NCBI GenBank assembly: GCA_007116445.1
Contig: SKIM01000236.1
Span: forward strand, 1-9,915
Reading direction: 5' to 3'
Source of the DNA: Natronohydrobacter sp.
Lineage (GTDB): Bacteria > Pseudomonadota > Alphaproteobacteria > Rhodobacterales > Rhodobacteraceae
DNA: 9,915 nt
In this document: positions 1 through 6,972 of the stretch, in pieces
How positions within the stretch are numbered: the first letter of the stretch is position 1
Layout of the letters: each line of letters begins with the position of its first letter
Translations under genes and position numbers: made by a program
The notes under the pieces: generated by a model
Told to the model about the DNA's origin: nothing
Databases searched by the model: none
The model's input: only the letters and a program-made list of their open reading frames with translations

Positions 1-15
1 AAACATGGTCTCTGT

Positions 16-46
16 CTTTCAGGGGGCTTTCCTTCTGCGCTGAAAG
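16..46. repeat. Short inverted repeat upstream of sspB
   Basis: CTTTCAG (16-22) and CTGAAAG (40-46) form perfect 7-base arms around a 17-base spacer. A weak -10-like TATGCT lies at 50-55 just downstream. The repeat could be an operator for the sspB promoter or chance. No T-run follows it, so a terminator is unlikely. Confidence 0.3.
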
Positions 47-74
47 CCTTATGCTCTGTTCAAAGAGAGGGCCC

Positions 75-527
75 ATGAGTCGCGAAATTGATTATGGCAA
101 TCTGATGCATGACGCCATGCGGGGACTGATCCGCAAGGTCATGGAAACTGTGTCTCGCGATGGTTTGCCCGGGGATCATCATTTTTTCATCACGATCGAC
201 ACCAGTCATCCGGATATGGAGATGGCAGATTGGCTGCGTGAGCGCTACCCCGAGGAGATCACACTCGTCGTTCAGCATTGGTTTGATAATTTGCGCGTCG
301 ATGAAGACGGGTTCGCGATTACGTTGAATTTCGGGAATGCCCCCGAGCCACTCTACATTCCCTTCGACTCGATTTCGACCTTCGTCGACCCCTCTGTGGA
401 GTTTGGGCTGCGCTTCGAATTGCATCAGGATGATGAAGACGAGGACGAAGAGGCCCCCATGATCGAAGACGCACCGCAAGAACCCAAATCCGGCGAAGTT
501 GTCAGCCTTGACCGTTTCCGCAAGTGA
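75..527 (+). CDS. sspB: SspB-family ClpXP adaptor protein (alpha-type)
   Basis: Predicted 150-residue cytoplasmic adaptor that tethers ssrA-tagged and other substrates to the ClpXP protease. Visible features: an N-terminal helix (about residues 5-28) for dimerisation, the core beta fold with HHFFITIDT (35-43) and the hydrophobic stretch ITLVVQHWFDNL (62-73), then IPFDSISTFVDPSVEFGLRF (95-114). A very acidic linker (DDEDEDEE, 119-126) leads to the C-terminal tail EVVSLDRFRK. In the family this tail is the ClpX-binding peptide, and its presence makes the call firm. The ATG at 75 is preferred because AGAGAGG lies at about 64-70. An upstream in-frame ATG at 51 would add eight residues (MLCSKRGP) with no good ribosome site. 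The gene precedes fumC on the same strand with an 87-base gap, so co-transcription is possible but not shown. Confidence 0.9.
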   Translation: MSREIDYGNLMHDAMRGLIRKVMETVSRDGLPGDHHFFITIDTSHPDMEMADWLRERYPEEITLVVQHWFDNLRVDEDGFAITLNFGNAPEPLYIPFDSISTFVDPSVEFGLRFELHQDDEDEDEEAPMIEDAPQEPKSGEVVSLDRFRK

Positions 528-533
528 GCGCCG

Positions 534-549
534 GTATGCGAACGCATAC
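534..549. repeat. Perfect 7-bp inverted repeat between sspB and fumC
   Basis: GTATGCG (534-540) and CGCATAC (543-549) are separated by two bases. The repeat begins seven bases after the sspB stop codon. The downstream bases (TGATTGATTTCCC) are only modestly T-rich, so it may be a weak terminator for sspB or a binding site for a dimeric regulator acting on fumC. The sequence alone does not decide between these. Confidence 0.45.
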
Positions 550-552
550 TGA

Positions 553-581
553 TTGATTTCCCGTCAACAGGCGGCTAAGCA
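553..581 (+). promoter_or_regulatory. Weak candidate promoter of fumC
   Basis: TTGATT begins near 553 and a degenerate TAAGCA follows after 17 bases. The -35 part is fair and the -10 part is poor. It is listed because a fumC promoter is expected in this 87-base gap and this is the best-spaced pair I see. Confidence 0.15.
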
Positions 582-584
582 CTA

Positions 585-601
585 TGCAAATATTGGTTGC
601 A
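585..601. repeat. Dyad TGCAA-N7-TTGCA at the fumC ribosome site
   Basis: TGCAA (585-589) and TTGCA (597-601) form a symmetric pair around an AT-rich centre and touch the AAGGAG ribosome site (601-606). It is operator-like in shape. With 5-base arms, chance occurrence cannot be excluded. Confidence 0.25.
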
Positions 602-614
602 AGGAGCTTCGCCC

Positions 615-2009
615 ATGACTTCATTCCGCACAGAGACTGACAGCTTCGGCCCGCTCGATGTGCCTGCCGACAAGTATTGGGGCGCTCAAACGCAGCGGTC
701 TATTCTGAACTTCCCGATTGGCTGGGAGCGCCAGCCTGTGCCGATTATCCGCGCACTAGGGGCAGTCAAATGGGCTTGTGCGCTGGTGAATATTGAGCAG
801 GGGGATCTCGATGAGACGCGCGGGCGTGCGATCACTGCGGCCGCTCAGGAAGTGTTCGAAGGCAAGTTTGACGACAATTTCCCGCTGGTGGTCTGGCAAA
901 CGGGGTCCGGGACACAGAGCAACATGAACGCCAATGAAGTCATCTCGAACCGCGCGATCGAGATTCTGGGCGGGGTCATGGGGTCGAAGGATCCTGTGCA
1001 TCCGAATGATCATTGCAATATGGGCCAGTCGTCAAATGATACTTTCCCGACAGCAATGCATGTCGCGATAGGTATGCTGGCGCGTGATGTGCTGCTTCCG
1101 GGGCTGAACAAGCTGCACAAGGCGCTGGAGGCGAAATCCGAGGAATTCAAGGATATCATCAAGATCGGCCGCACGCATACGCAGGACGCCACGCCGCTCA
1201 CATTGGGCCAGGAATTCGGCGGTTATGCGCATCAGGTCAAGATGGGGATTGCGCGTGTCGAGATGTGCCTGCCGCATATCTATGAGCTGGCCCAAGGCGG
1301 CACCGCGGTCGGCACAGGTCTGAATACCCGCAAGGGCTGGGATGTGAAGGTCGCAGCGCAAATCGCTGAAATCACGGGGATTCCCTTCCGCACGGCACCA
1401 AATAAATTCGAATCGCTTGCCGCCCATGATGCGATGGTCATGTTTTCAGGCGCTCTCAAGACAGTCGCGGCGTCTTTGTTCAAGATTGCCAATGACATGC
1501 GGCTTCTTGGCTCTGGGCCGCGTTCCGGTCTGGGCGAATTGATCTTGCCGGAAAATGAACCGGGTTCTTCGATCATGCCCGGCAAGGTCAATCCGACTCA
1601 GGCCGAGGCGCTGACGATGGTCTGCGCGCATGTTATGGGCAATGACGCTGCCGTTGGCTTCGCCGGTTCGCAGGGGCATTTCGAGCTGAATGTCTATAAC
1701 CCGATGATGAGCTACAACGTCTTGCAATCAATGCAGCTTCTGGGGGATGCGGCATCTTCCTTCACAGATAACATGGTGGTCGGGACGCAGGCGAATGTCG
1801 CGCGGATCGACAAGCTGATGAAGGAATCGCTGATGCTGGTCACTGCGCTGGCGCCCACCATCGGTTATGACAATGCCACCAAGGTTGCGAAAACCGCGCA
1901 TAAGAACGGCACCACGCTGCGCGAAGAAGCGATCGCACTCGGGTTTGTGGATGCCGAAACATTCGACCGCGTCGTCCGTCCCGAAGACATGATCGGACCG
2001 AAAGGCTGA
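615..2009 (+). CDS. fumC: Class II fumarate hydratase
   Basis: Predicted 464-residue fumarase that interconverts fumarate and L-malate in the TCA cycle. It is the iron-independent homotetrameric type, about the length of E. coli FumC. Seen in the sequence: the substrate-site segment TGSGTQSNMNANEV (96-109), GQSSNDTFPT (137-146), the catalytic histidine in GRTHTQDATP (H188), and the family signature GSSIMPGKVNP with serine S318, K324 and N326. These residue numbers coincide with those known for the E. coli enzyme. AAGGAG at 601-606 supports the ATG at 615. The TTG at 597 lacks a ribosome site and would add only six residues. The C-terminus (RPEDMIGPKG) is normal, and nothing is truncated. An aspartase or argininosuccinate lyase is ruled out by length and by the FumC-type segments. 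Confidence 0.97.
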   Translation: MTSFRTETDSFGPLDVPADKYWGAQTQRSILNFPIGWERQPVPIIRALGAVKWACALVNIEQGDLDETRGRAITAAAQEVFEGKFDDNFPLVVWQTGSGTQSNMNANEVISNRAIEILGGVMGSKDPVHPNDHCNMGQSSNDTFPTAMHVAIGMLARDVLLPGLNKLHKALEAKSEEFKDIIKIGRTHTQDATPLTLGQEFGGYAHQVKMGIARVEMCLPHIYELAQGGTAVGTGLNTRKGWDVKVAAQIAEITGIPFRTAPNKFESLAAHDAMVMFSGALKTVAASLFKIANDMRLLGSGPRSGLGELILPENEPGSSIMPGKVNPTQAEALTMVCAHVMGNDAAVGFAGSQGHFELNVYNPMMSYNVLQSMQLLGDAASSFTDNMVVGTQANVARIDKLMKESLMLVTALAPTIGYDNATKVAKTAHKNGTTLREEAIALGFVDAETFDRVVRPEDMIGPKG

Positions 2010-2019
2010 TCGCCGCTGT

Positions 2020-2049
2020 CGCAGCCGTGCAGACCATCGCGCGGCTGCG
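2020..2049. terminator. Stem-loop between convergent fumC and yciB
   Basis: CGCAGCCG (2020-2027) pairs perfectly with CGGCTGCG (2042-2049) around a 14-base loop, filling the 40-base gap between the fumC and yciB stop codons. Its position fits a bidirectional terminator. Neither side has a clear T-run, so it may act only weakly or through Rho. Confidence 0.5.
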
Positions 2050-2661
2050 TCACTCCTTGGGGGCTGAGCTATAGGTCTGAAACAGGCGGTTTTGCGCCAG
2101 AAGGAAAAGAAATAGCGCAAGTGGCAGGCCAAAAGTCCGGAAATTCACCCAGGCATCGGTGGACATGGTACGCCACACGATTTCATTGGCCAGCGCCATG
2201 GCCAGAAACATCAGCGCCATGCGTTTTGTCAGCAGCATCCAGCCCGCATGTGTCAAGGGCAAGGCGCCTTCCATGACCAGTTCCAGCCAGCTTTGACCGC
2301 GCGCCAGTCCGATGAAGAGAAGTGCTGCAAAGATCGAATAGACGGCGGTGGGCTTCATCTTGAAGAAGCGCTCGTCATTCAGCCAGACTGTCAACCCGCC
2401 GAATACCACGACCATGACGAGCGTGACCAGTTGCAGACGGCTGAGTCGCCCGGAGAGTTTCCAGAGCGCGAATGTGGCCAACGCCATGACCGGGATGAAT
2501 GCGGCGGTCAGCAGGATAAAGGCATCATATTCAGTACCGTTGATCGTGAAGCTTTGCTCGCGCAGGCTGATATAGCCTACGAAAAACAAAAAGACCGGAC
2601 CCAGTTCAAGGCCGATCTTCACAGCGGGCGAGACGTTTTGTTCAGGCGGCTGGGTGGACAC
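2050..2661 (-). CDS. yciB: YciB/IspZ-type inner membrane septation protein
   Basis: Predicted 203-residue polytopic inner-membrane protein of the IspA/YciB (septation protein A) family, linked in other bacteria to cell envelope synthesis and septation; the exact activity is unsettled. Family marks: GLELGPVFLFFVGY (17-30), NDERFFKMKPTAVYSI (95-110), and the C-terminal block with W141, K146-R147, NEIVWR (159-164), DAWVNF (169-174) and FGLPL. About five hydrophobic segments are visible (roughly 19-33, 48-68, 76-93, 106-120 and 146-190, the last probably two helices). The start is GTG at 2661, preceded by GAGGAG with a short spacer. The gene begins 40 bases after the stop of the 930-residue gene on the same strand and has no obvious promoter of its own, so co-transcription is likely. 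Length is slightly above the usual 180-200 residues. Confidence 0.93.
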   Translation of the reverse strand: MSTQPPEQNVSPAVKIGLELGPVFLFFVGYISLREQSFTINGTEYDAFILLTAAFIPVMALATFALWKLSGRLSRLQLVTLVMVVVFGGLTVWLNDERFFKMKPTAVYSIFAALLFIGLARGQSWLELVMEGALPLTHAGWMLLTKRMALMFLAMALANEIVWRTMSTDAWVNFRTFGLPLALFLFLLAQNRLFQTYSSAPKE

Positions 2662-2701
2662 GGAAACTCCTCGGGCGTTGATCTGAGGCGCTTATCGCGC
2701 G

Positions 2702-5494
2702 TCAGGACGCGATGCGCAACACGACATCCCGTCCGCGGCGACTATAGCGCAATTCGTTTTCGCCGATGGCTGTCACTTGCCCGCCATCCAGCGCTTCGCC
2801 AACGCGAACTGCGACGATGCGTCCATTGGCCAGCCGCACCAGCGCACGACGGCTGGACGAGGTGCCCATCACACCGATAAGATTGACCTGCCGCAGATTG
2901 ATGGCGCGTGTCTGGGTGGCTTCGCGTGCGACGGATGCCGATGTCGGGATTTGCAGCGCCGGAGCGGCGGCCGCGCGCGCTGGCTGCGCTTGCGGCGTGC
3001 TTGGCGCCACCGGCTGCGCAGCGGCCATGCTGCGTTGCACAATGGTCGAGAACTGGCTCGGTCGGTTGTTCGGACGCAGCGATGAGGCGACCGCAAAGGC
3101 CGACGCGGACGCAATCATATCTTCCTCGTCTTCCTCCACCGGTGCCGCGCGCTCGATCAGACTTTCTGGGCGCAGTGCAGGCCGCAGAGCAGACAGCGCG
3201 ACGCCGCCCGGAGGCGGCGTAATCAACGAGGCCTGATCTTCGTCGAGCCCAGCTTCGGGTTGTGCGTCTTCGCTCGGGTCTGCAGGCTGCGGCGCTGTCG
3301 CGGGTTCCTGCAAAACGCTGTCAGGGCGGGCAGGCGGCACGGAGGCCGGTCTGCCCTCTGTCACCGCAATCAGCAGATCGGATTCGTCGGGGGGCGCCAA
3401 CACGGGTGGGGCTGCGGCAGGGTCAGAGCCGGCGCTTTCTGCTGCGATTGCATCCTCGGCAGCCGCTTCGGGGTCTTGCACCACCGCCTCTGCGCTTTCT
3501 GGCGCAATCTCGGGTTCCGGGGCGATGCCTTCGGGGCGAACCGGCGGAACTGTAGGTGGCGTGCCCTCGGCAACAACGATTTCAAGAGCTTCTTCGCCTA
3601 CTGGCAGAGCAGATGCGACTGGATTGCTTTCTGGCGCATCGGGTTCAAGCTCGGCCGGTTGCGCCTCACGCGCGGCAAGTTCGGCGCGGGTCGGGGCTTG
3701 CGACTGCTCAGCGAAAGACAGTGGCACGTCGGGGATGGACTCGAAAGGGACAGTATCCTGCGGCGCGATCAGGCTAGGCGAACGCAGAAGAGCCACGCGC
3801 CCGGCAGAGATATCTGGAATGAAGGCGGCATCGTCCTGTAGCTGCTCATCTGTCTGCGCCTCGGGGAGCATCGCCTGCTCCGGCTCTTCCAGCGGAATTT
3901 GTCCGGCCGCATCTTCGACTCCCAACGCGGCTTCGATCTCTTCACTGCTGGGCAGATCAAGATCATTATCCCCAAGAAATCCCTCTGATGGGGCCAGAGC
4001 CGTATCGCCGAGCAATGGTGCATCAGCCATATCCTGCGCTGTGCGACCGGTGAAGGTGAAATAGGCGACCCAGACTGCGATCGCGGCCAGAAGCAGTCCG
4101 ACCCCGCCGAGAACCAGCAGCGTGCGCCGTTTCGTTGTCAGGTCAGGCATCCCGCCATCGCGCGCGCCGAACACGGTCATGCGTTCGGCCTCGCTTGCGG
4201 TTTTTGTGTTGCCATGGCTGCGCAGGGTTTCAAGCGGATCCTTGCGCGGGGCTATGGTCACCTTCGCCATGCCTGTCGGGGATTTCTGCGCCGCTGCCGC
4301 CAGTCCCGGTTCCCCGGCCCTTGTTGCAGCTTTCTCAGCGCGCCCGTTCACAGCGTCACGGGTAGTTTTCAATTTTGAGGGCAGTCCAACATTCCGCGCG
4401 GCACTCAAGGCGCGGCCGAGGGCTGACTTTGCGCCGGACCCGGCGCGGTTGTCTGGTGCCGCATCGGTTGTCGCCGTCGCGCTTTGTGAAGCGCGCCGCG
4501 AACGGAAGGGCGGCGTTTCATCCTGCGGCGCGCGCGCTTCAGCGGACTGGGGCGTCTCAGAGGAGGGGGGCGTGGCTGCGGGCGGCAGGATCGGGCTCGG
4601 CTTTGCAGGCTTGGTGGGAGATGTCGCAGATGGCGGTGAGAGCTTTGCCATCAACGCAGCCTTGCGCAATTCGGCGGGTGTCGGCTCTGCGCTGGACGAT
4701 CCCGATGAGCGAGGTGCCGGGGCCACGGCCTCGGGCGCTTCCGCGTCGGGTAGCGCGTCCTCGGATCCAGCCGCTTCGGGCGCGGCTGGGGGGGATTGGT
4801 CTTGTCTGTCGTCGTCGGTCGCAGAGGCGGCGCCCATGTCTTTCTGCTGCGATGTCTCAGGCAGTGGCGCTTCAGGGGCAGGCACTTCCGTTTCGGGCGC
4901 ATCGACCTTGGGCGCTTCTTGGACTAGTTCCGGGTCAGGCAGGGTCGCAAGCCCGGTTTCGCGCAACATGGTCTGATCGCGTTCGAGCCGGGACACATCG
5001 CCGAGGATGTCGCGTGCGCAGCGAGTCGGTCCAAAAAAGGGCTCTTTGAGAAATTGCGTGTCTTCGGGCGCCGCAACATTGCAGACCGGGTTCAACCCGT
5101 GACTGCGGGCAAAGTCTTCGGCCTCGACCAGAGTTTCGCGCGCGACCACGATGACGCGGGCCGTCCCGTCTTCTGCGACCCAGTCAAAATCGAGCTCTTC
5201 GACAGGATACGGGGTGCGACCGGCCAGCTGCGCGCGGATTTCATGCGCCTGCATTTCATGATTGCGCGCCGTAACCGGCATGTCAGTGACCAGCAGCATG
5301 TCGCGCGGGACGACAAGCTTGGTATACACACCCTCAGGGGCCATGGCCGCTGCGATCTTTGACAGCCCAGCCATCTGGGTTTCGAGATCCTGAGCGTCCG
5401 GCGGCACTGCGCCAACCCTCAGCCAGCCGTCAGCGTCACGCTGCCACAGGGTTATGCCGTCATCCGTCAGGCCGAGTGCAAAATTTGGTTTCAT
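2702..5494 (-). CDS. Bitopic protein: GspL/PilM-like N-domain, TM helix, Pro/Ala-rich linker, GspC/PilP-like C-domain
   Basis: Function unknown; 930 residues. Residues 1-155 read like the cytoplasmic actin-like fold of GspL/PilM: FALGLTDDGITLW (5-17), VVPRDMLLVTDMPV (61-74), a charged helix 78-92, PYPVEELDFDWV (95-106), ARVIVVARETLVEAEDFARS (112-131) and GLNPVCNVAAPED (133-145). Residues 185-450 are low-complexity, rich in Ala, Pro, Glu and Ser. One membrane helix lies at 457-479 after TTKRR, giving an N-in topology. Residues 480-855 are an acidic, Pro/Ala-rich, presumably periplasmic linker with short repeats. Residues 864-930 (INLRQVNLIGVMG, RRALVRLANGRIVAVRVGE, GGQVTAIGENELRYSRRGRDVVL) resemble the homology domain of GspC/PilP. 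AAAGG lies upstream of the ATG at 5494. A terminator closes the gene upstream of it, so it probably has its own promoter between 5495 and 5550; yciB follows by 40 bases. Domain assignments are by pattern, without a profile search. Confidence 0.85.
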   Translation of the reverse strand: MKPNFALGLTDDGITLWQRDADGWLRVGAVPPDAQDLETQMAGLSKIAAAMAPEGVYTKLVVPRDMLLVTDMPVTARNHEMQAHEIRAQLAGRTPYPVEELDFDWVAEDGTARVIVVARETLVEAEDFARSHGLNPVCNVAAPEDTQFLKEPFFGPTRCARDILGDVSRLERDQTMLRETGLATLPDPELVQEAPKVDAPETEVPAPEAPLPETSQQKDMGAASATDDDRQDQSPPAAPEAAGSEDALPDAEAPEAVAPAPRSSGSSSAEPTPAELRKAALMAKLSPPSATSPTKPAKPSPILPPAATPPSSETPQSAEARAPQDETPPFRSRRASQSATATTDAAPDNRAGSGAKSALGRALSAARNVGLPSKLKTTRDAVNGRAEKAATRAGEPGLAAAAQKSPTGMAKVTIAPRKDPLETLRSHGNTKTASEAERMTVFGARDGGMPDLTTKRRTLLVLGGVGLLLAAIAVWVAYFTFTGRTAQDMADAPLLGDTALAPSEGFLGDNDLDLPSSEEIEAALGVEDAAGQIPLEEPEQAMLPEAQTDEQLQDDAAFIPDISAGRVALLRSPSLIAPQDTVPFESIPDVPLSFAEQSQAPTRAELAAREAQPAELEPDAPESNPVASALPVGEEALEIVVAEGTPPTVPPVRPEGIAPEPEIAPESAEAVVQDPEAAAEDAIAAESAGSDPAAAPPVLAPPDESDLLIAVTEGRPASVPPARPDSVLQEPATAPQPADPSEDAQPEAGLDEDQASLITPPPGGVALSALRPALRPESLIERAAPVEEDEEDMIASASAFAVASSLRPNNRPSQFSTIVQRSMAAAQPVAPSTPQAQPARAAAAPALQIPTSASVAREATQTRAINLRQVNLIGVMGTSSSRRALVRLANGRIVAVRVGEALDGGQVTAIGENELRYSRRGRDVVLRIAS
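3287..3586 (-). repeat. Two copies of a 30-residue repeat in the periplasmic linker of the 930-residue protein
   Basis: Residues 637-666 (starting LEIVVAEGTPPTVPPVRPEG) and 707-736 (starting LLIAVTEGRPASVPPARPDS) align with spacing of exactly 70 residues. They share the core V-x-EG-x-P-x-x-VPP-x-RP. Further RP-containing segments follow at about 768-782 (ALRPALRPESLIER) and 802-821 (SSLRPNNRPSQFSTIVQR). Confidence 0.6.
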
Positions 5495-5525
5495 AGCGTG
5501 CCTTTAGCACAAGAAGTCCGCATAT

Positions 5526-5543
5526 CGGGAGTCACAAATCCCG
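5526..5543. repeat. Small inverted repeat in the leader of the 930-residue gene
   Basis: CGGGA (5526-5530) and TCCCG (5539-5543) flank eight bases, about 32 bases upstream of the ATG at 5494. The repeat lies in the only region free for that gene's promoter. No convincing -35/-10 pair was found. It may be an operator or chance. Confidence 0.2.
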
Positions 5544-5550
5544 CCGCAAG

Positions 5551-5574
5551 GAAAAACAGGGCGAAAAATCGCCC
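5551..5574 (-). terminator. Intrinsic terminator of the O-acetylhomoserine sulfhydrylase gene
   Basis: Read on the minus strand, a perfect 6-bp GC-rich stem (GGGCGA / TCGCCC, 5574-5569 with 5564-5559) with a 4-base TTTT loop is followed by TGTTTTTCC (5558-5551). It lies 30 bases after the stop codon of the 5604-6890 gene. A strong hairpin plus T-run in the right orientation makes this the clearest terminator in the window. It implies that the 930-residue gene is transcribed separately. Confidence 0.8.
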
Positions 5575-5603
5575 ATCGCCGCAGGACAGAGCGCCTGCGC
5601 CTG

Positions 5604-6890
5604 TCACCCCGTCGCCTTGGCCAGCGCCTGGTCGAGATCTGCGATCAGATCCTCGGCATCCTCCAGTCCGATCGACAGCCGGACCACATCCGGCCCAGCG
5701 CCAGCAGCAATCTGCTGGCTTTCGCTCAGCTGCCGGTGCGTCGTCGAGGCCGAATGGATAATCAGCGACCGCGTGTCGCCGAGATTGGCCACATGGCTGA
5801 AAAGATTGACGGAATCGATCAAGCGAACGCAGGCATCATAGCCGCCTTTCAGCGCGAAAGTGAAGAGCGACGACGCGCCTTTGGGGCAGATCGTTGCCAT
5901 GCGTCCATAATAGGGCGAGGAGGGCAGGCCCGCGTAAGTCACATAGGCCACGCGCGGATCCTGCTCCAGCCACTGCGCCACCTTGATCGCATTGGCGCAG
6001 TGCTTCTCCATCCGCAACGACAGCGTCTCGATTCCCATCAGTGTGTAATGCGCGGCCTGCGGGTTCATTGTCATGCCGAGATCACGCAGACCAATCGCGA
6101 TCGCGTTGAAGGTGAAGGCCAGCGGCCCGAAGGTTTCGTGAAATTTCAACCCGTGATAGGCGGGCTCTGGCTCGGACATGGCGGGGAATTTGCCATTCGA
6201 CCAGTTGAACTTGCCCGAATCGATGATCGCGCCGCCTGTGACTGTGCCATTGCCGGTCAGATATTTCGTCAAGGAATGCACGACCAGCGTCGCGCCATGT
6301 TCAATAGGGCGGCACAGATACGGCGTGGCAGTGGTGTTATCGACGATCAATGGCACGCCTGCGCGATCAGCAATCGCGGCGATGGCGTCGAGATCGGTGA
6401 TATAGCCCCCCGGATTGGCGATGGATTCGCAAAATACTGCGCGGGTATTGTCGTCAATCGCGGCTTCGACCGCGTCCAGATCGTCGAAATCGACAAATGT
6501 CGCGGACCAGCCGAAGCGCCGGATGGTCTGGCTGAACTGTGTGACCGTACCGCCATAGAGTCTGTTTGAAGCCACGATGTTCAGACCCGGCCCCATCAGC
6601 GGAAACAGCGCCATGATTTGCGCGGCATGGCCGGACGAGCAGCACACCGCCCCCGCGCCGCCCTCGAGCGTGGCCATACGTTCCTGCAGCGCGGCAACAG
6701 TCGGGTTGGTCAGGCGCGAGTATATATAGCCGACCTCTTGCAGGTTGAAGAGCGCGGCCGCGTGATCGGCGTCGCGGAACACGAAAGCCGTGGATTGATA
6801 GATCGGGACTTGCCGCGCGCCCGTCGCAGGGTCAGGGCGCGCGCCGGCATGGATTTGCAAAGTCTCAAAACCGGGCTGTCTGTCCGTCAT
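5604..6890 (-). CDS. metY: O-acetylhomoserine aminocarboxypropyltransferase (sulfhydrylase)
   Basis: Predicted 428-residue PLP enzyme of the Cys/Met metabolism family, making homocysteine (or methionine) from O-acetylhomoserine and sulfide (or methanethiol) in the cytoplasm. Motifs: N-terminal FETLQIHAG (8-16), YSRLTNPT (57-64; Tyr and Arg contact the PLP phosphate of the neighbouring subunit), CCSSGHAA (83-90), the PLP-ring contact VDNT (183-186) and the Schiff-base lysine K209 in VVHSLTKYLTGNGTVTGG. Length of about 430 and the long insert between K209 and the C-terminal domain fit O-acetylhomoserine enzymes better than the shorter (about 390-400) O-succinylhomoserine or cystathionine types; substrate choice is an inference. 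GGAGG (6902-6898) six to seven bases upstream supports ATG 6890 over an upstream ATG at 6911. I see no SAM riboswitch in the 82-base leader. Confidence 0.92.
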   Translation of the reverse strand: MTDRQPGFETLQIHAGARPDPATGARQVPIYQSTAFVFRDADHAAALFNLQEVGYIYSRLTNPTVAALQERMATLEGGAGAVCCSSGHAAQIMALFPLMGPGLNIVASNRLYGGTVTQFSQTIRRFGWSATFVDFDDLDAVEAAIDDNTRAVFCESIANPGGYITDLDAIAAIADRAGVPLIVDNTTATPYLCRPIEHGATLVVHSLTKYLTGNGTVTGGAIIDSGKFNWSNGKFPAMSEPEPAYHGLKFHETFGPLAFTFNAIAIGLRDLGMTMNPQAAHYTLMGIETLSLRMEKHCANAIKVAQWLEQDPRVAYVTYAGLPSSPYYGRMATICPKGASSLFTFALKGGYDACVRLIDSVNLFSHVANLGDTRSLIIHSASTTHRQLSESQQIAAGAGPDVVRLSIGLEDAEDLIADLDQALAKATG

Positions 6891-6902
6891 GGTCGTCCTC
6901 CG

Positions 6903-6920
6903 CTGCGACAATTTGCGCAG
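6903..6920 (-). repeat. Short hairpin just upstream of the metY ribosome site
   Basis: CTGCG and CGCAG arms (6903-6907 and 6916-6920) flank eight bases and abut the GGAGG ribosome site at 6898-6902. With a 5-bp stem it might tune translation. It does not match SAM-II or SAM/SAH riboswitch layouts as I know them. Confidence 0.2.
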
Positions 6921-6923
6921 ACG

Positions 6924-6955
6924 CTAGACGAGCATGCCGTTCAGGGCAAGTCCTG
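6924..6955 (-). promoter_or_regulatory. Weak candidate promoter of metY
   Basis: On the minus strand TTGCCC is followed after 17 bases by TAGCGT, in the 82-base gap before metY. Spacing is ideal, but the -35 matches the consensus at four of six positions and the -10 at only three. Coordinates are approximate. Confidence 0.2.
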
Positions 6956-6972
6956 CATCATTGCCGGGTGGC

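Noticed and set aside
60..479. 139-codon minus-strand open frame opposite sspB
   Set aside because: It has no family features and is fully covered by a confident gene.
4122..4976. Long plus-strand open frame opposite the 930-residue gene
   Set aside because: It is Ala/Ser/Gly-rich low-complexity sequence with no recognisable domain, and arises because the real gene is GC-rich with few stops on the opposite strand.
2702..5494. Translation initiation factor IF-2 or TonB-like protein for the 930-residue product
   Set aside because: Any resemblance would come from Ala/Pro/Glu-rich low complexity. There is no GTP-binding domain, and the C-terminal domain fits GspC/PilP better than TonB.
5736..6569. 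277-codon plus-strand open frame opposite metY
   Set aside because: The opposite strand has full-length enzyme motifs; this translation is His/Arg/Gly-rich and matches nothing.
6891..6972. SAM riboswitch upstream of the homocysteine synthesis gene
   Set aside because: SAM-II elements occur before such genes in alphaproteobacteria, but the expected conserved pseudoknot bases are not visible here; only a 5-bp hairpin is.
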